Positions 48,745 to 59,673 of a stretch of DNA of 64,000 nt are shown piece by piece. The notes under the pieces were generated by a model. The model was not told the DNA's origin, did no database searches, and saw only the letters and a list, made by a program, of their open reading frames with translations. This DNA is from Lepidurus packardi (taxonomy: Eukaryota > Arthropoda > Branchiopoda > Notostraca > Triopsidae), in NCBI GenBank assembly GCA_023053545.1, contig JAKZAN010000001.1, positions 10,932,565 to 10,996,564 on the forward strand, written 5' to 3'. How positions within the stretch are numbered: the first letter of the stretch is position 1; each line of letters begins with the position of its first letter. Made by a program: the position numbers and the translations under genes.

Positions 48745-51700
48745 TTACAAACAATAACTGCGGCTTTTGCTAATTATGGTCTCGGGTTGATCCGTCTGCA
48801 AGTACTCCAACGCCGAATCGCTACACACCCGATGGTTACGTCGCTCATCCACACTGAGACTCGACAAACGATCCAGCCGCTTTTGCAATTCTTCGGTACG
48901 AATTGGTTCGGGATTGCTTATTACATGGATCTCTAACCTGGGTTCGTCATGCAGACTCAGACCTGAGTTGACGTCTGTCTGCGAGAAAAAGATATCCAAG
49001 GACCGATTCTTTAGGACCCCAATACCGGGCATCGAGAGCCCTCTTACATTCCTTTCGGGGTTCTTGAGAGGACGTGTTTGGAATTCCACCTCTATCTGAA
49101 CTGTGTCAACGGGGTTCTCCTCTTGGACCTTTTTGGCCCATGTCGAACAACCGCATGCACCCGGACAGTCACAAGTGAACGCTTCTGGTTCGCTTACCCT
49201 CTCTTGCCGGGTAAAAGCAGCTCTACGTTCTTCCGTGCTCTGCCGTACGTGTCCAAAAGACAAGGCGCCTACTCCATTTGGAGACAACAACTCGGTCTCG
49301 GGTACGAGTTCCACGTCTGAAGCTTCTTCGGTGCCTTCCATCTCCACTTCCAAGGTTGCACGACTGATTTGAGGCGTCGGTGGATACGATGCGTCGTAAG
49401 AAGGCGGCGGGGAATCCGGGAGACGGCGGTTTGAGGAGACACTGCTACATCGACTCACGGGTTGACTGTTACTGCAACGACTGGAAGGACGATCAACGCG
49501 TCCTCGCCCGGGACGGGGGCCTCGACCTCGACCTCTACGAGGACGGGGCGTGCCAGAAGTGGAGGGTACATTCAGTAAAGGGGTCCCCAGGAGAGGCGTT
49601 TCCGAGATGTGATGAAGTTCTGGTTCGGTGGATTCTTCCACGACTGCAAGACTCGGATCTGGACTAGGAGGAATTTGAAGCTGAGTCTGTTGAAATCGGC
49701 TTCCCATTAATTGGATATTAGTAGCGTTGGCTAGGACGACCTTGAGGATCTCAGAATAGTCCGGAGGAGATTCGTAAGTAGGGGGAGGCTCTTCCGGTTG
49801 CACTGGGCTATCCAATCCAGCTGTAAAGTAGAAAAATTAGCATGATTTAAAAAGATTCTACACTACCGTACCAATTTGTCCCCGCAAGAAGTCGAGGCGA
49901 GCTTGACGTTCTCGCAAAAGGCGAGTATGGGAACTCATTCGGTATAGTAAAGCCACAAGGCTGCCAATGAAGATGAGTACACCTAATGTTGCCACCATGA
50001 GGATTACGGTTGTTACGCCCATGCCAGCCAAGTCCACCGACTTGGGGAAGTAGTAATTCGGCGTGTGTGCATACCACCAGTTAGGGTCTTCGGGTGTACC
50101 AGAAAATCCTAAAAGAACAATCAATATGAGTGCCTTTCTCCTTTATGCTAACAGTCGACTTAATAGAAGCTCATTAGCTGATGGTTTACCAAGGTTACAT
50201 GCGGGTGTTTCATCACTGCCATCCCCACAGTGATCAAAACCATCACAGCGCAACTCGGCACGAATGCAACGACGGTTTTGGCACATGAAATCCGCAAACG
50301 AAAAGCACTCTATTCCGAACATAAGACGTTAATGATTGTCGAAGGAAAAATACTTTTCAATGTAACCTTTGTTGCTGTAGCTTGTGTATATAATAGCTAA
50401 CTTGAAGGAGTCGTCAAGCATACCACGTAGACGTACATAGAATCCGACGTCGTAGCTAGACATGAGTTCTTTGGTTTCCCGAAAATCTCCCATTGAAATG
50501 GTATCAAGCAAGGGCGCAATCGAAGTAAAGCCTTGTCTAATTTCCAGCTCAGTTCCACTGTTATTATCTAAGAGAAACAAAAGGAGAATGTGTAAGTTAA
50601 AACGCTATAATTTAGCAAAAAATCCACTTTCCCCCGAAATTCCAGCCCAAAAACTCACTGGAGGTGAATTGCACAATGCGTAGCGACAAAATCGGCTTGG
50701 ACTGGAAGTTTAGTTGGGGTTTGACCAACCAAACGCAATCGTAAGGCAGTGAACTAGCGGGCGGGGCCATTTTCATCATGGTAATAGCTCCTCCAACGTT
50801 ATCTACCCATCCCCCGCAATCTAAACACACAAAAAAAGAATATTTTTGTAATAAAAACTTTCAAACGTCAGTTAAATCGTGACTTCGAAAGCATACCCAG
50901 TATAGGCTTTTGCTTCACCCCGTCGGCAGATCCTAAAAATAATCCAATTTGTAATTCCAAAAGTTATTACAAAACAAAAGGTTCTTAATTTAGAATTTCC
51001 AGCTTACCATTTACGAACGAATACAGTACCCTGTACCCTGGACCTCGGCCGCCATTTGCGTAGAATTTTAAAGTTATCGAAGACGTTGTCGAAACAATGA
51101 GTTGGGGGCGAAACAAAGATCCACTTAGTACTTCAATACGCATACCTTTGGAGTCAAACACCTAAAGTAAAGTAAAGTTCAACTATGAACACTAACGAAG
51201 GGCGAGATTTTAAGGCGTAATTTACCTCTATAAACGACCACGGTGTTAATTGAAAGTCCTCGAATATAAGCTGTACGCAGCCATTCGCATCTTCGTTGAG
51301 TAAAGTCACTTCATTGCTGAAATCCCGCGGATAGTTCGAAGGAAAATGGGGAGAAGTTAAAACCCCCGTACTATTCTGCGCCACTGATCCACTAACGACT
51401 TTTTTGTTTTCTAAAATACCATTTTCATTGTTGGAAGTTTTACGAGGGGGCTTTTAACTTACTGATGGCTGTGTAATGAACAGAGAAGGCGTTCTCGTAG
51501 CCAACAGAGAAAATAAACTCGACCAATACGCTGCGAGATAGCGACTCGTACGTCATGTTTGCATTCGAGTCGTTGCAGAAGATGGTAAATACCTCGTATA
51601 AACTTTCCTTCACCAGGAAATGGTCGGCTCTAACATACAACAGATTACAATAAATCACAAGATAAACTGAACAAATACTAACTTTTCAGAGGAGCAAGGT

Positions 51701-52011
51701 ATGTTGACATAGTCAACTTCCAATTTCAAGTGGCAGGAAGGACAAGTCGATAATTCCACCACACATCGCCTCAGTTGTTTGCTGCTGTTTCTATGATCCC
51801 GGACCATGAACCCTGTCCGAGGATGGACGTTCTCAGCGATTAAGGTGCCTGTATCTCCCTCATCGAGCAGAAACTTCTGGCCGCCTACATAGCTTAAGCT
51901 GCAGAGATCATTCACGCGTTCCGAATCCGAGGCGGTCACTGTGGATGCACTTTGGACTCTCCATCCCCATAAGAGGATCCCCAAAAGGCCATAGCCAATA
52001 CCTGGACCCAT
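48745..52011 (-). CDS. CUB/LDLa single-pass membrane protein with PPxY-containing cytoplasmic tail, ten exons
   Basis: Exons, 5' to 3' on the minus strand: 52011-51683, 51629-51463, 51410-51226, 51161-51008, 50932-50897, 50820-50659, 50567-50367, 50309-50190, 50108-49872, 49820-48745. Together 2667 nt (888 aa), in frame throughout. The ATG at 52011 follows an in-frame TAA ten codons upstream. Domains: hydrophobic signal peptide (about 1-22); three CUB-like segments at about 37-165, 170-279 (contains [14 protein letters not shown]) and 291-411 (starts DCGGW); LDLa at 413-449 with six Cys and DGSDE; transmembrane helix about 483-507; then a cytoplasmic tail of about 380 residues. The tail has PPTY and PPDY (543-552), PPSY (669-672), an RGRG-rich patch (about 623-638) and a Cys-rich CDCPGACGC. 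The ectodomain plan resembles Neto and LEV-10 type CUB/LDLa proteins, but the long tail differs and orthology is not established. PPxY motifs usually bind WW domains of HECT ligases or Hippo-pathway proteins. CUB1 and CUB3 are divergent calls. Confidence 0.88.
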
Positions 52012-52909
52012 AAAACACACATATAATTGACTCAAGTCTTAATTGTGAATCAAGATATATACTTTTGGGAATTATGTAGGTCGCCGTCGCGAAGATTTGC
52101 TAGATCACTTGGTTTTACAAAGCACAAATAACGAACGATAGATCTCAAGCTCTCACAGTCCAATGACAACCCCACGAGCGTTACTTGAGATTCCCAGGCT
52201 GCCTTAATTGGGTTAAAGGCTTTAAAAAGAAGCCATTTTAAGTACCAAAAGAGCACCTTAAAAATAGACGAAAAAGGAAGAAGCGAAAAGGAATTTAAGC
52301 CGATTTGTCACTGCTGCAATGTGAATACGCAACCAATACAATAAAGATGAACAAATCGTCCGTGCCTGGCTTTTTTACGATACAAAAATTGGGTTTATTT
52401 CGGCACTGTAAAGGGAAGTCGATAACAAAGATACGGGCTTTGAATAGGCAATAAAAGGAAGTTGGCACCCTGACACTTCCCCTTTTGCATTCTTCTATCC
52501 AACATGATCTTTCGGAGTTCCCTTCAAAACTAGTTCGCATGGACGGCTCTTCATGTAATATAAGTAAGTAAGAAAGTAAGTAAAAAAGAAAAACGCTTCT
52601 TTCAATCCTACTCAACTGCACAATTATTGCATAAAACTGTCCTCTCTCTCGTTCCTAATAAAATCCGTGTCGTGTCATCACCGTTTTTCTTTTTGAATAC
52701 CAAATCATAATAAAATTAGATTTTGGCGGGACAACAACTTCAAACTGAATCAAGTTGTTCCCCAACTTAAGAATGTGCAACTATACCTATTACCGGCACA
52801 CGTTAAGAGAGGAGAAAGAGGACCCAGAGGCTTTATATGTGTTTCTGTCGATTTGAAGTACTAATTGCAAATGTCGTTGAGGTGAGGTTGAGTTCAATAA
52901 AAACACGGG
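52012..52909 (-). other. Intergenic region between the Mcr-like and CUB/LDLa genes
   Basis: Must hold the Mcr-like 3' UTR and the promoter and 5' UTR of the CUB/LDLa gene. A minus-strand AATAAA is at 52399-52394. A minus-strand frame of about 108 codons (52621-52295) has no recognisable domain. Confidence 0.45.
52394..52399 (-). terminator. Candidate poly(A) signal of the Mcr-like gene (AATAAA on minus strand)
   Basis: TTTATT on the plus strand reads AATAAA on the minus strand, about 510 nt after the Mcr-like stop and about 380 nt before the start of the downstream CUB/LDLa gene. It is the only canonical minus-strand hexamer noticed in that interval. Confidence 0.35.
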
Positions 52910-55900
52910 CTACAGATTCAGATCTCGAGTCCAAAACGCGGTTAACGCTGCCACTAACAATACCAGCACAGAAGAGGCGTGCACCGCTAGTGTCCTGTTA
53001 TAGGTTGGGCAGTATGGACACTGGTAACTGCCACACACTTGGCAGATGTTCAACACATACATTTGGAACGCATCGAAAATCGTCTCCTTGAAGCGCTCTG
53101 TATACGTACATATAAAAGGCCGCATTAGTTTCTCGTCCAAAATCAATAAGCTCGACCAAAAAAATAAATAATTTTTCTTCTGTTTCTTTACCTGGAGCAT
53201 AGTAATCATAGACACGAATCGGCAAAAACTTGGTCATGTTGGCCACTGGGTACCATCTTTCTATCGTGAACTCGACGCACGTATCTCGGTTGTCCAACTG
53301 AAGATTAAACAAACCCATTTTAGCGAACGTTCTGACTGCAGCATCAGTCTTTCAACCAACGCTGCGTGAAACAGTTTAATACAGAAACAGAAAGGAGCAC
53401 TTACGTAGTCAAAGTAGAAGAAAACTTTCTTCTCAGTGTAACGAGCGCGTTTCAAATTTCGCACTTGGTTGGAAAGTGTGTACGAGTCTAAAACTTGCTG
53501 CTGAATGATGTACCCGGTAGGGATGCTGACTTCCAGCACTGCCATTCCAGATCGATTGCTTTCAATGGTCCGTGTCCACCTATTCGAAAATCCGTGAAAT
53601 CTGATTTAAGGCTCCCCTATACCAAAACAAAACGCTTTACCTTTGACATGATGTGAAGCGAATATGTGACGAATTCCTGCCAAAAAAGTGCGCATCTGTC
53701 TTCAAAGCGAAAGCAGGAACAGGAGGCTCCGTAACAAAACCTTCGACGTCCACGTTGTACTGCAAGGACAGCTGCATAATTGCGTAGCCAGCCCCTTTGG
53801 CTTGCACTTTTACATGTCCCCATGCGTTGGGAATCTGTAGACGAAAAATGAATAAAAATGTCAATTTAATACACTTAAAACCGAATAAAGTTCAAAACCT
53901 CAACGTTATATAAGCTTACATCAAACGATTGCGGCTGAGCTAGATTGCCCTCATTGATGTAGAAGGTTTTTTGCAGATTGGGATCAGAGGAAGCTTCCAC
54001 GTGAAGGGTTAGGGCGGAAACGTCCCGGATCCGGCCCCTTACTGTGTACTCGATCAGCCCTTGCATTGCAATGATTGTGTCTTGCGTGGACGCCCAGCCA
54101 CTGTCGGTCAAACGTTGTGTATTAAGCCATTTAACGATGGGGTCCACGTTGAATTCTTGCCGGCCGACATAGGTGAGTAAAGCGTACGCCGTGGTTTCGA
54201 TGTTGGTGGCGTCGTTGGCATGCGGTAAACGCGGAAGCAGGAAGGGCTTTTGATTTTCCATTCGAGATTCCGGCAAAGGGACTGGTGTCCTGCCCCAGTA
54301 TGTAAAGCCCCCTTCCATACGAGCGTGCTGAAGGAGAATGCCAAAAGCGGCTTCGGCTGAGGTAGATTTGGCCAACATCAACGCGTAAGCGACGATGGCT
54401 ACTTCATACGGATCGCCTCGTTTCTCCAGCAAGTTGATATTTCGCTCTAACCATCCCATCGCTTTATTTCTGGTAGTTGCTGTGATGGATCCGAGCTCCT
54501 ACAACAACCAAAAAGGAAAAAAGAAGAAAAAAAGGTTTAAGAATGGGGTTGAATCAGCAACAGAGTTCTGTTCTTACGCCTGGCAAGTCACGGACAGTCG
54601 TTAAAGCGATCACCACATGAGCTGTCAAGGAGATGTTCCTAAATCGGATGATATCTTGAGGACCCCAGGAAGTCGTTCCATTCATCTTGCGATCAGCATA
54701 CGACGATACTTCATAGAAAGCGCCTTCGGGCGATTGATGGCGGACCAGCCACCCTACCGCATGAGAAATTACTGCAGGGTCGATGTATAAGTAATTTTCC
54801 CATTCATTGAAATTGGCATCGGTGAAGATTCGCACACAAAACGCGGTTAACCAGACACTCGGCTCGGAATTGTTCCTAAGCGCCAATTTATTTATTAAAT
54901 TTGATTTCTCTTTCGATTATAATGAATCTTTGAGTATAAGTGTAATGAATCTTTACCAGTCGCTTCTGAAGTAACTGAAATAACCTTCGCTCGACTGGAA
55001 AGACAATTGGCGCTGATAGGCGATGTTCATATAATGGAAAGCTTGTCGGTCAGTTTCCCTGCGGCGTTGTGTGGTCAGACGCATGTACTTGATGGTGTAC
55101 AGGTTCATCGCAAAGCTAAACATATTTTGCTCGCCACAATCCTATTCAAATAAAATCAAACAAATTAGGAAATTATATTTTAAGAAATGTTGTCGCAAAC
55201 AAAACAAAATAAAAACAAAAAATATTTTTTTAAGCATAGTTTTTTTTTAATGTAGAAAAAAATTATACCATAGGTAGATTGAGGGCTGAAGTGGCGTTGA
55301 TTGGCATGGTGGCAAAGGCTGGGCCTACCACATCTCCCACCACTGTAACTTTGGCATGGTTGGATCCGTAGACGTAGTAACGGTCTTTGACGTACGAGAT
55401 CAGAGGGGATTGCGTCACGTTAATGTAGATGTACTGGAAAAACCACGCCCGGTTGCTCAGATCCAACATGACTGATGTGTGCCGGAACTGTGGTAAACCA
55501 TCTGCTTCCACGTACACGCGTCTGGTGATTTGATCCTTGCGAACGAGAGCTTTCGCTTGGATGGTTATAAAGATTTCCCCGAGTTTGGTAGGAACCACAG
55601 GAATGTAAACAACGATGGAATCTTGAGCGGGGATATGGATCAAGTGATGGTGCTCGCCATGTGATGTACGCGGATCATACGATTTTACCTTTTTAAAAAA
55701 AAAAAAAAGAATACATCGAAGAAATCCATACTAAATTTATCCATACCTCTCCCACATCATCAACGTGAATGAACTTGTAATCGGGGGAATTGGCCAGAAT
55801 CACCAAAGCCTCCAGACGATCCGTCATGTAATTGAAGAGCGTAACTCGGATTCCTATTTGTTCCCCTTGGCGACATGCACTGGGCATCTCGACATTCATA

Positions 55901-58900
55901 TAGAACGGCTTAAACGCGGCGAACTGGCGGGAAAAAAAAGTAACAAATTATGATGCCTTTCATTAAAAAAAAAAAAAAAAAAAAATAAAAAACGGTACGT
56001 ACTTCTTGACCAGTCCTGGTTAGCCCGAACCCAAGTTTGGGGCTAACACTAAAAGCAGAGACTATCCAACTTGTCGGAATATCCGGAATAGGTATGCTAA
56101 AGATGTAATGACCATGCGGACCAATGTTGATGTCTTTCCAAAGCCAGGAATTTTCGTACATTCTTAAAAGGCGGTTGATACGATGCAATCGGTAGTCCAT
56201 AATCTCTTTACGGGCTGCTGTAGACGGACCTATTCACGCCACAGAAAGAAGAGCAATTAACTCATCCAACAATTGAACGTTTTTATATAATATTTCTTAC
56301 ATCCAGCCTCATCTGATTTATCTGTGCAATCAAAGACGCCATCGCAACGCCTTTCGACTCGGTAACAGCCTAAATTCATGCAAGTGGCAAATCCTAAGCT
56401 TATATTGCAGTTGTCTTGTCGCCTGATGACATTAGCGTCAGTGAAAACCACCAAATTCACAAACCTTTAAAGAAAAAATATTAATTCAATACTTTCAAAG
56501 GCTATTTTCTTTAGAATCTTACTCAAAGGTCTGATTAGCATCCATGCCATAAGTTGAAGAGGGGAAATGTACTATCTCATCCGGATTGCCCTCTCTGGTA
56601 GTCCAGAAATGTGTCAAAGTACCGTTGGTATTTTCATCAAACTCTGCCATCTTCCGCAGCACTTCCGTGTAGGATAAGCTATTGCCGGCTTGCATGGAAT
56701 AGAAGCTCTTATCTACTGCTGAAATGCCGACGTAGGATCCTGGCTCGCCCAGAATGACCACCTCTACTGTATCCCCTGTTTTATCCTTCATGGGATTCAA
56801 ACTCAACGTGAACTAAAAGAATTTTTTTTTTAGTCAAACTACTGATAATAATCATAATTATAATGAAATCAGAGTAAAAGGATCTGATATCCAAGCCAAA
56901 TGAGCTCGTACATTCGAGATGTAAAACTCACATTATTCCTCGATATGCCATTCACGGGGAAGGTCAAACTGTCGGCGACCACTTCGCCGTATCTACCGAC
57001 ATGGTACACCACGATCGTGGCCACTGGAGCCATGTCTGCACTCAACGTGATAGCCAAGGTATGCACAGTCTGGGACATGAGGTCCTGACCGGCCAGCAAG
57101 ATAATGCCTTTAGCCAGTACAACATAACTGAACGTTTCCACGTAATAATTCGCTCGAATATGCAGAATTATATATTCTCCCACCTATAACAAAAGCAAAC
57201 TAAGTCAATCCCCTTTCTCTGGCATGCAAAAAAAAAAAAATAATAAATAAATAAAAAATACTTTAGGATGTCGAGTCGAGGTTTGAACACGAATGTGCTT
57301 ATCCCCAGGCGAATACTGCGTCAATACCGTCAAGTCACCAGTGGCTGTTTCACCCACTTCTCCATATACTCCTCGCTTTTCTGTATAAATGGCATTCAAG
57401 CGTAGCTCTGTCACATCATTGACTGAGTCTCTGTTTTTATCAGCTGCTATGCCGCTCCCTGAAGAAGCTAGACATGGTAGGCACATTTTTTTTATTAATC
57501 TCACTTCTTTTTCAACCTTTTGTGAAAAATAATGAAAAAATAATTGTAAATAATAAAAAAATTTAAAGATAGCCAGCAATAGGCGGAAGCCTACATTGGC
57601 ATTAATATATTTTAAATAATAATAATAATAAATAATTTTAAAAAATAATAATTTTTCTTCTTACTATGTAACATATAACAAAATAATAAAAAGATAATAA
57701 AGAAGTAATGCAAAATAATAATAAAAATAAGATAAAAAATAATAACAAAAATAACTGTTTACCAAACTCGGCACGTAAATCGATGCTGAATTCATAAACA
57801 CCCGGCTGACCCTCCACGGCTGTAGCATTCTTGAGATTAATATTCCTGGACCCTCCGCTTCGCCTTATGGCCGTGAGCCGGATTTCCACCGAGGAGTTCT
57901 GTAGGCGATCCAAAGGGAGGGGCGAACCATCAAAGAATGACACGGCCAACTAAGAAAAACGATACTTTGAGGGCGCCCGAACCAGCAAACTCCACCAAAA
58001 TTATTGACTTACGTAGCAGGTGAAAGGCATGGAAGGTTTGAATACTTGAGGCGTCCCACCCAAAAAGCTAAGTTTGAGAGACGTGTTGAAAATGCGAGCA
58101 GTGGAAAAGCCTTCGTAATATTCATTTAAGAATCGATCTCCCACAATGGCCGTAATCTGGATTTCCATGCCATCCAATTTGCCGACCCCAGCAATCCGCT
58201 CCAGATCAGCCATGGGATAATGGAAGTCGTATATTCCCCGGAACTAAAATAATAATAATTTAATATAAGAAGAAGAAGAAGAACAACTCATAGCAATTAT
58301 CGTAATAAAACCTATTTAATTGGGTGTGGCCACTTACATATTGAAGAACCTCGGATCCTCCTCGAGTCGCGGGTGAAAACCATCCACCGTATTTCTCTGT
58401 AAAGGTCAAGTTTCGTTCCGTGACGGGTTCGCGCAATCTGGTGCGCGGATTGGGTCGAACAGGGCGGATGGTCGCTTTCAACGTCAAGTTGCCCACAACC
58501 GGCGCTCCGCTAGTGTAATTCGCCATTACAGCACCGTGTATAAACTCATCCTTGTCGAAGAAGAAGGCCGGCATGGAAACATTGACCTCAAACCGGTTTT
58601 GATAGTACTCTTCAACGTGGAAAGACTCCTCTTCTGTCTGCCCTTGTGCTAACACGCGAATCGTCCACTTGCCGAACGTCGGCTGGTCCGACAAGGCGTA
58701 CTCCAAGCTGACGGCTCCAAAGTTGGACTGTGCAAAAAATAAAAATAAATAAGAAAAAAAGCACACGTTAAAAATGAATCAAAATTCAATGCATTTTGCA
58801 ATAAAGGTTTAGCGCATGTAAACATACCTGTCTTGAGAGCCATCGGCGAACTACAAAGCCTCTTGGGTCCAGCATGTACACATCGATGGCATCATCGAAG

Positions 58901-59659
58901 GCGCGGAGTTCGGTGTTAATAGGAATGATCCGAAGCTTGACTGCTTGGCTTTGGTGGTAAACGGGTTTCTCCGTTTGGATGAAAATGGTCATAGAACGTT
59001 GCGAAAACGTTAACAAGGTTTCATTCAAGAACGCAGTACCGCCCAGGGCGCGATCAGTATTGCCTTCCACACGCAATCTGTACTGCCCTCGCACGCTGGT
59101 AGGCGGAACCTATTTATACGTACAGTAATGAGTTTCCCAGTTTCACACATTGGCTTGGACACCCCTTGTCACTGCCAAAACAACCTCTCGTTTGCTCTTG
59201 CTATTTTTTTAAAAAAAGAAAAAAAAATTACTTTGATCAATAGTGTCTCCGGGATCCCTGGACGGCATTCTTGACTGGCAGATCCAATATCCACTCCATT
59301 TCTCAAAATGGAAGCGCGCACGCTTAAGGGAAACTGTGAATTAAGGATTGTAGCTGCTATCCGGTACAGCTGACCGGGTCGCAACACTCGACTGGCCACT
59401 ACAAAGTACGACCTTTGTTTGAAGCAAAAAAGAAAGAAAAAAAAATTACTCAAAATATTCACTTTTCATCTCCCGTGACTTACGGTTCATTGATCAAGAT
59501 ATTGTTGGTATCTGTTTTCCGCCCCAATAGATCGAACGTGTTAAAATCGAGCGAGTTGGGCGAACTTTGTCGGGTTGTTTGTTCCCATGTGGGCGCTATA
59601 CAAAACGTGGCGAGAACTGCTAAAAGCGTCCCCAATCTGGACGTAATCAAAGGCGCCAT
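52910..59659 (-). CDS. Mcr: Mcr/Tep6-like alpha-2-macroglobulin family protein with LDLa insert, 20 exons
   Basis: Exons on the minus strand: 59659-59484, 59412-59232, 59109-58828, 58727-58338, 58243-58013, 57949-57763, 57467-57262, 57183-56932, 56812-56523, 56464-56301, 56229-56003, 55923-55747, 55688-55269, 55141-54957, 54875-54578, 54498-53920, 53834-53641, 53579-53405, 53297-53192, 53097-52910. Total 4908 nt (1635 aa), in frame at all 19 junctions. Features: signal peptide about 1-23; macroglobulin domains; LDLa at about 751-787 (six Cys, DKSDE) near the bait position, as in insect Mcr; thioester-type motif DCGEQNM at 1062-1068; thioester domain containing [10 protein letters not shown]; receptor-binding region (about 1420-1570); C-terminal hydrophobic segment (about 1613-1628) followed by a short tail, suggesting a transmembrane or GPI anchor. 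In Drosophila, Mcr acts at septate junctions and in immunity. The ATG has a good context (A at -3, G at +4). A CD109-like or generic TEP assignment is the alternative; the LDLa favours Mcr. Confidence 0.92.
57606..57760. repeat. AATAAT/AAATAA microsatellite inside Mcr-like intron 6
   Basis: Almost pure A/T with AAT and AAATAA repeats. It makes this intron (57468-57762, 295 bp) by far the longest of the gene, while the other introns are 58-127 bp. Confidence 0.8.
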
Positions 59660-59673
59660 TCTTCCCACAGCAT
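59647..59673 (-). promoter_or_regulatory. Possible 8-codon upstream ORF overlapping the Mcr-like start codon
   Basis: An ATG at 59673 opens eight codons and stops at 59647, out of frame with and overlapping the main ATG at 59659. A pyrimidine-rich tract ending in a likely acceptor AG (59678-59677) lies just upstream, so a 5' UTR exon would begin at 59676 and include this ATG. If so, the upstream ORF could damp translation. The noncoding first exon was not located. Confidence 0.35.

Noticed and set aside
48914-49667. Several plus-strand frames of 61-95 codons
   Set aside because: Antisense shadows of the CUB/LDLa cytoplasmic-tail exon.
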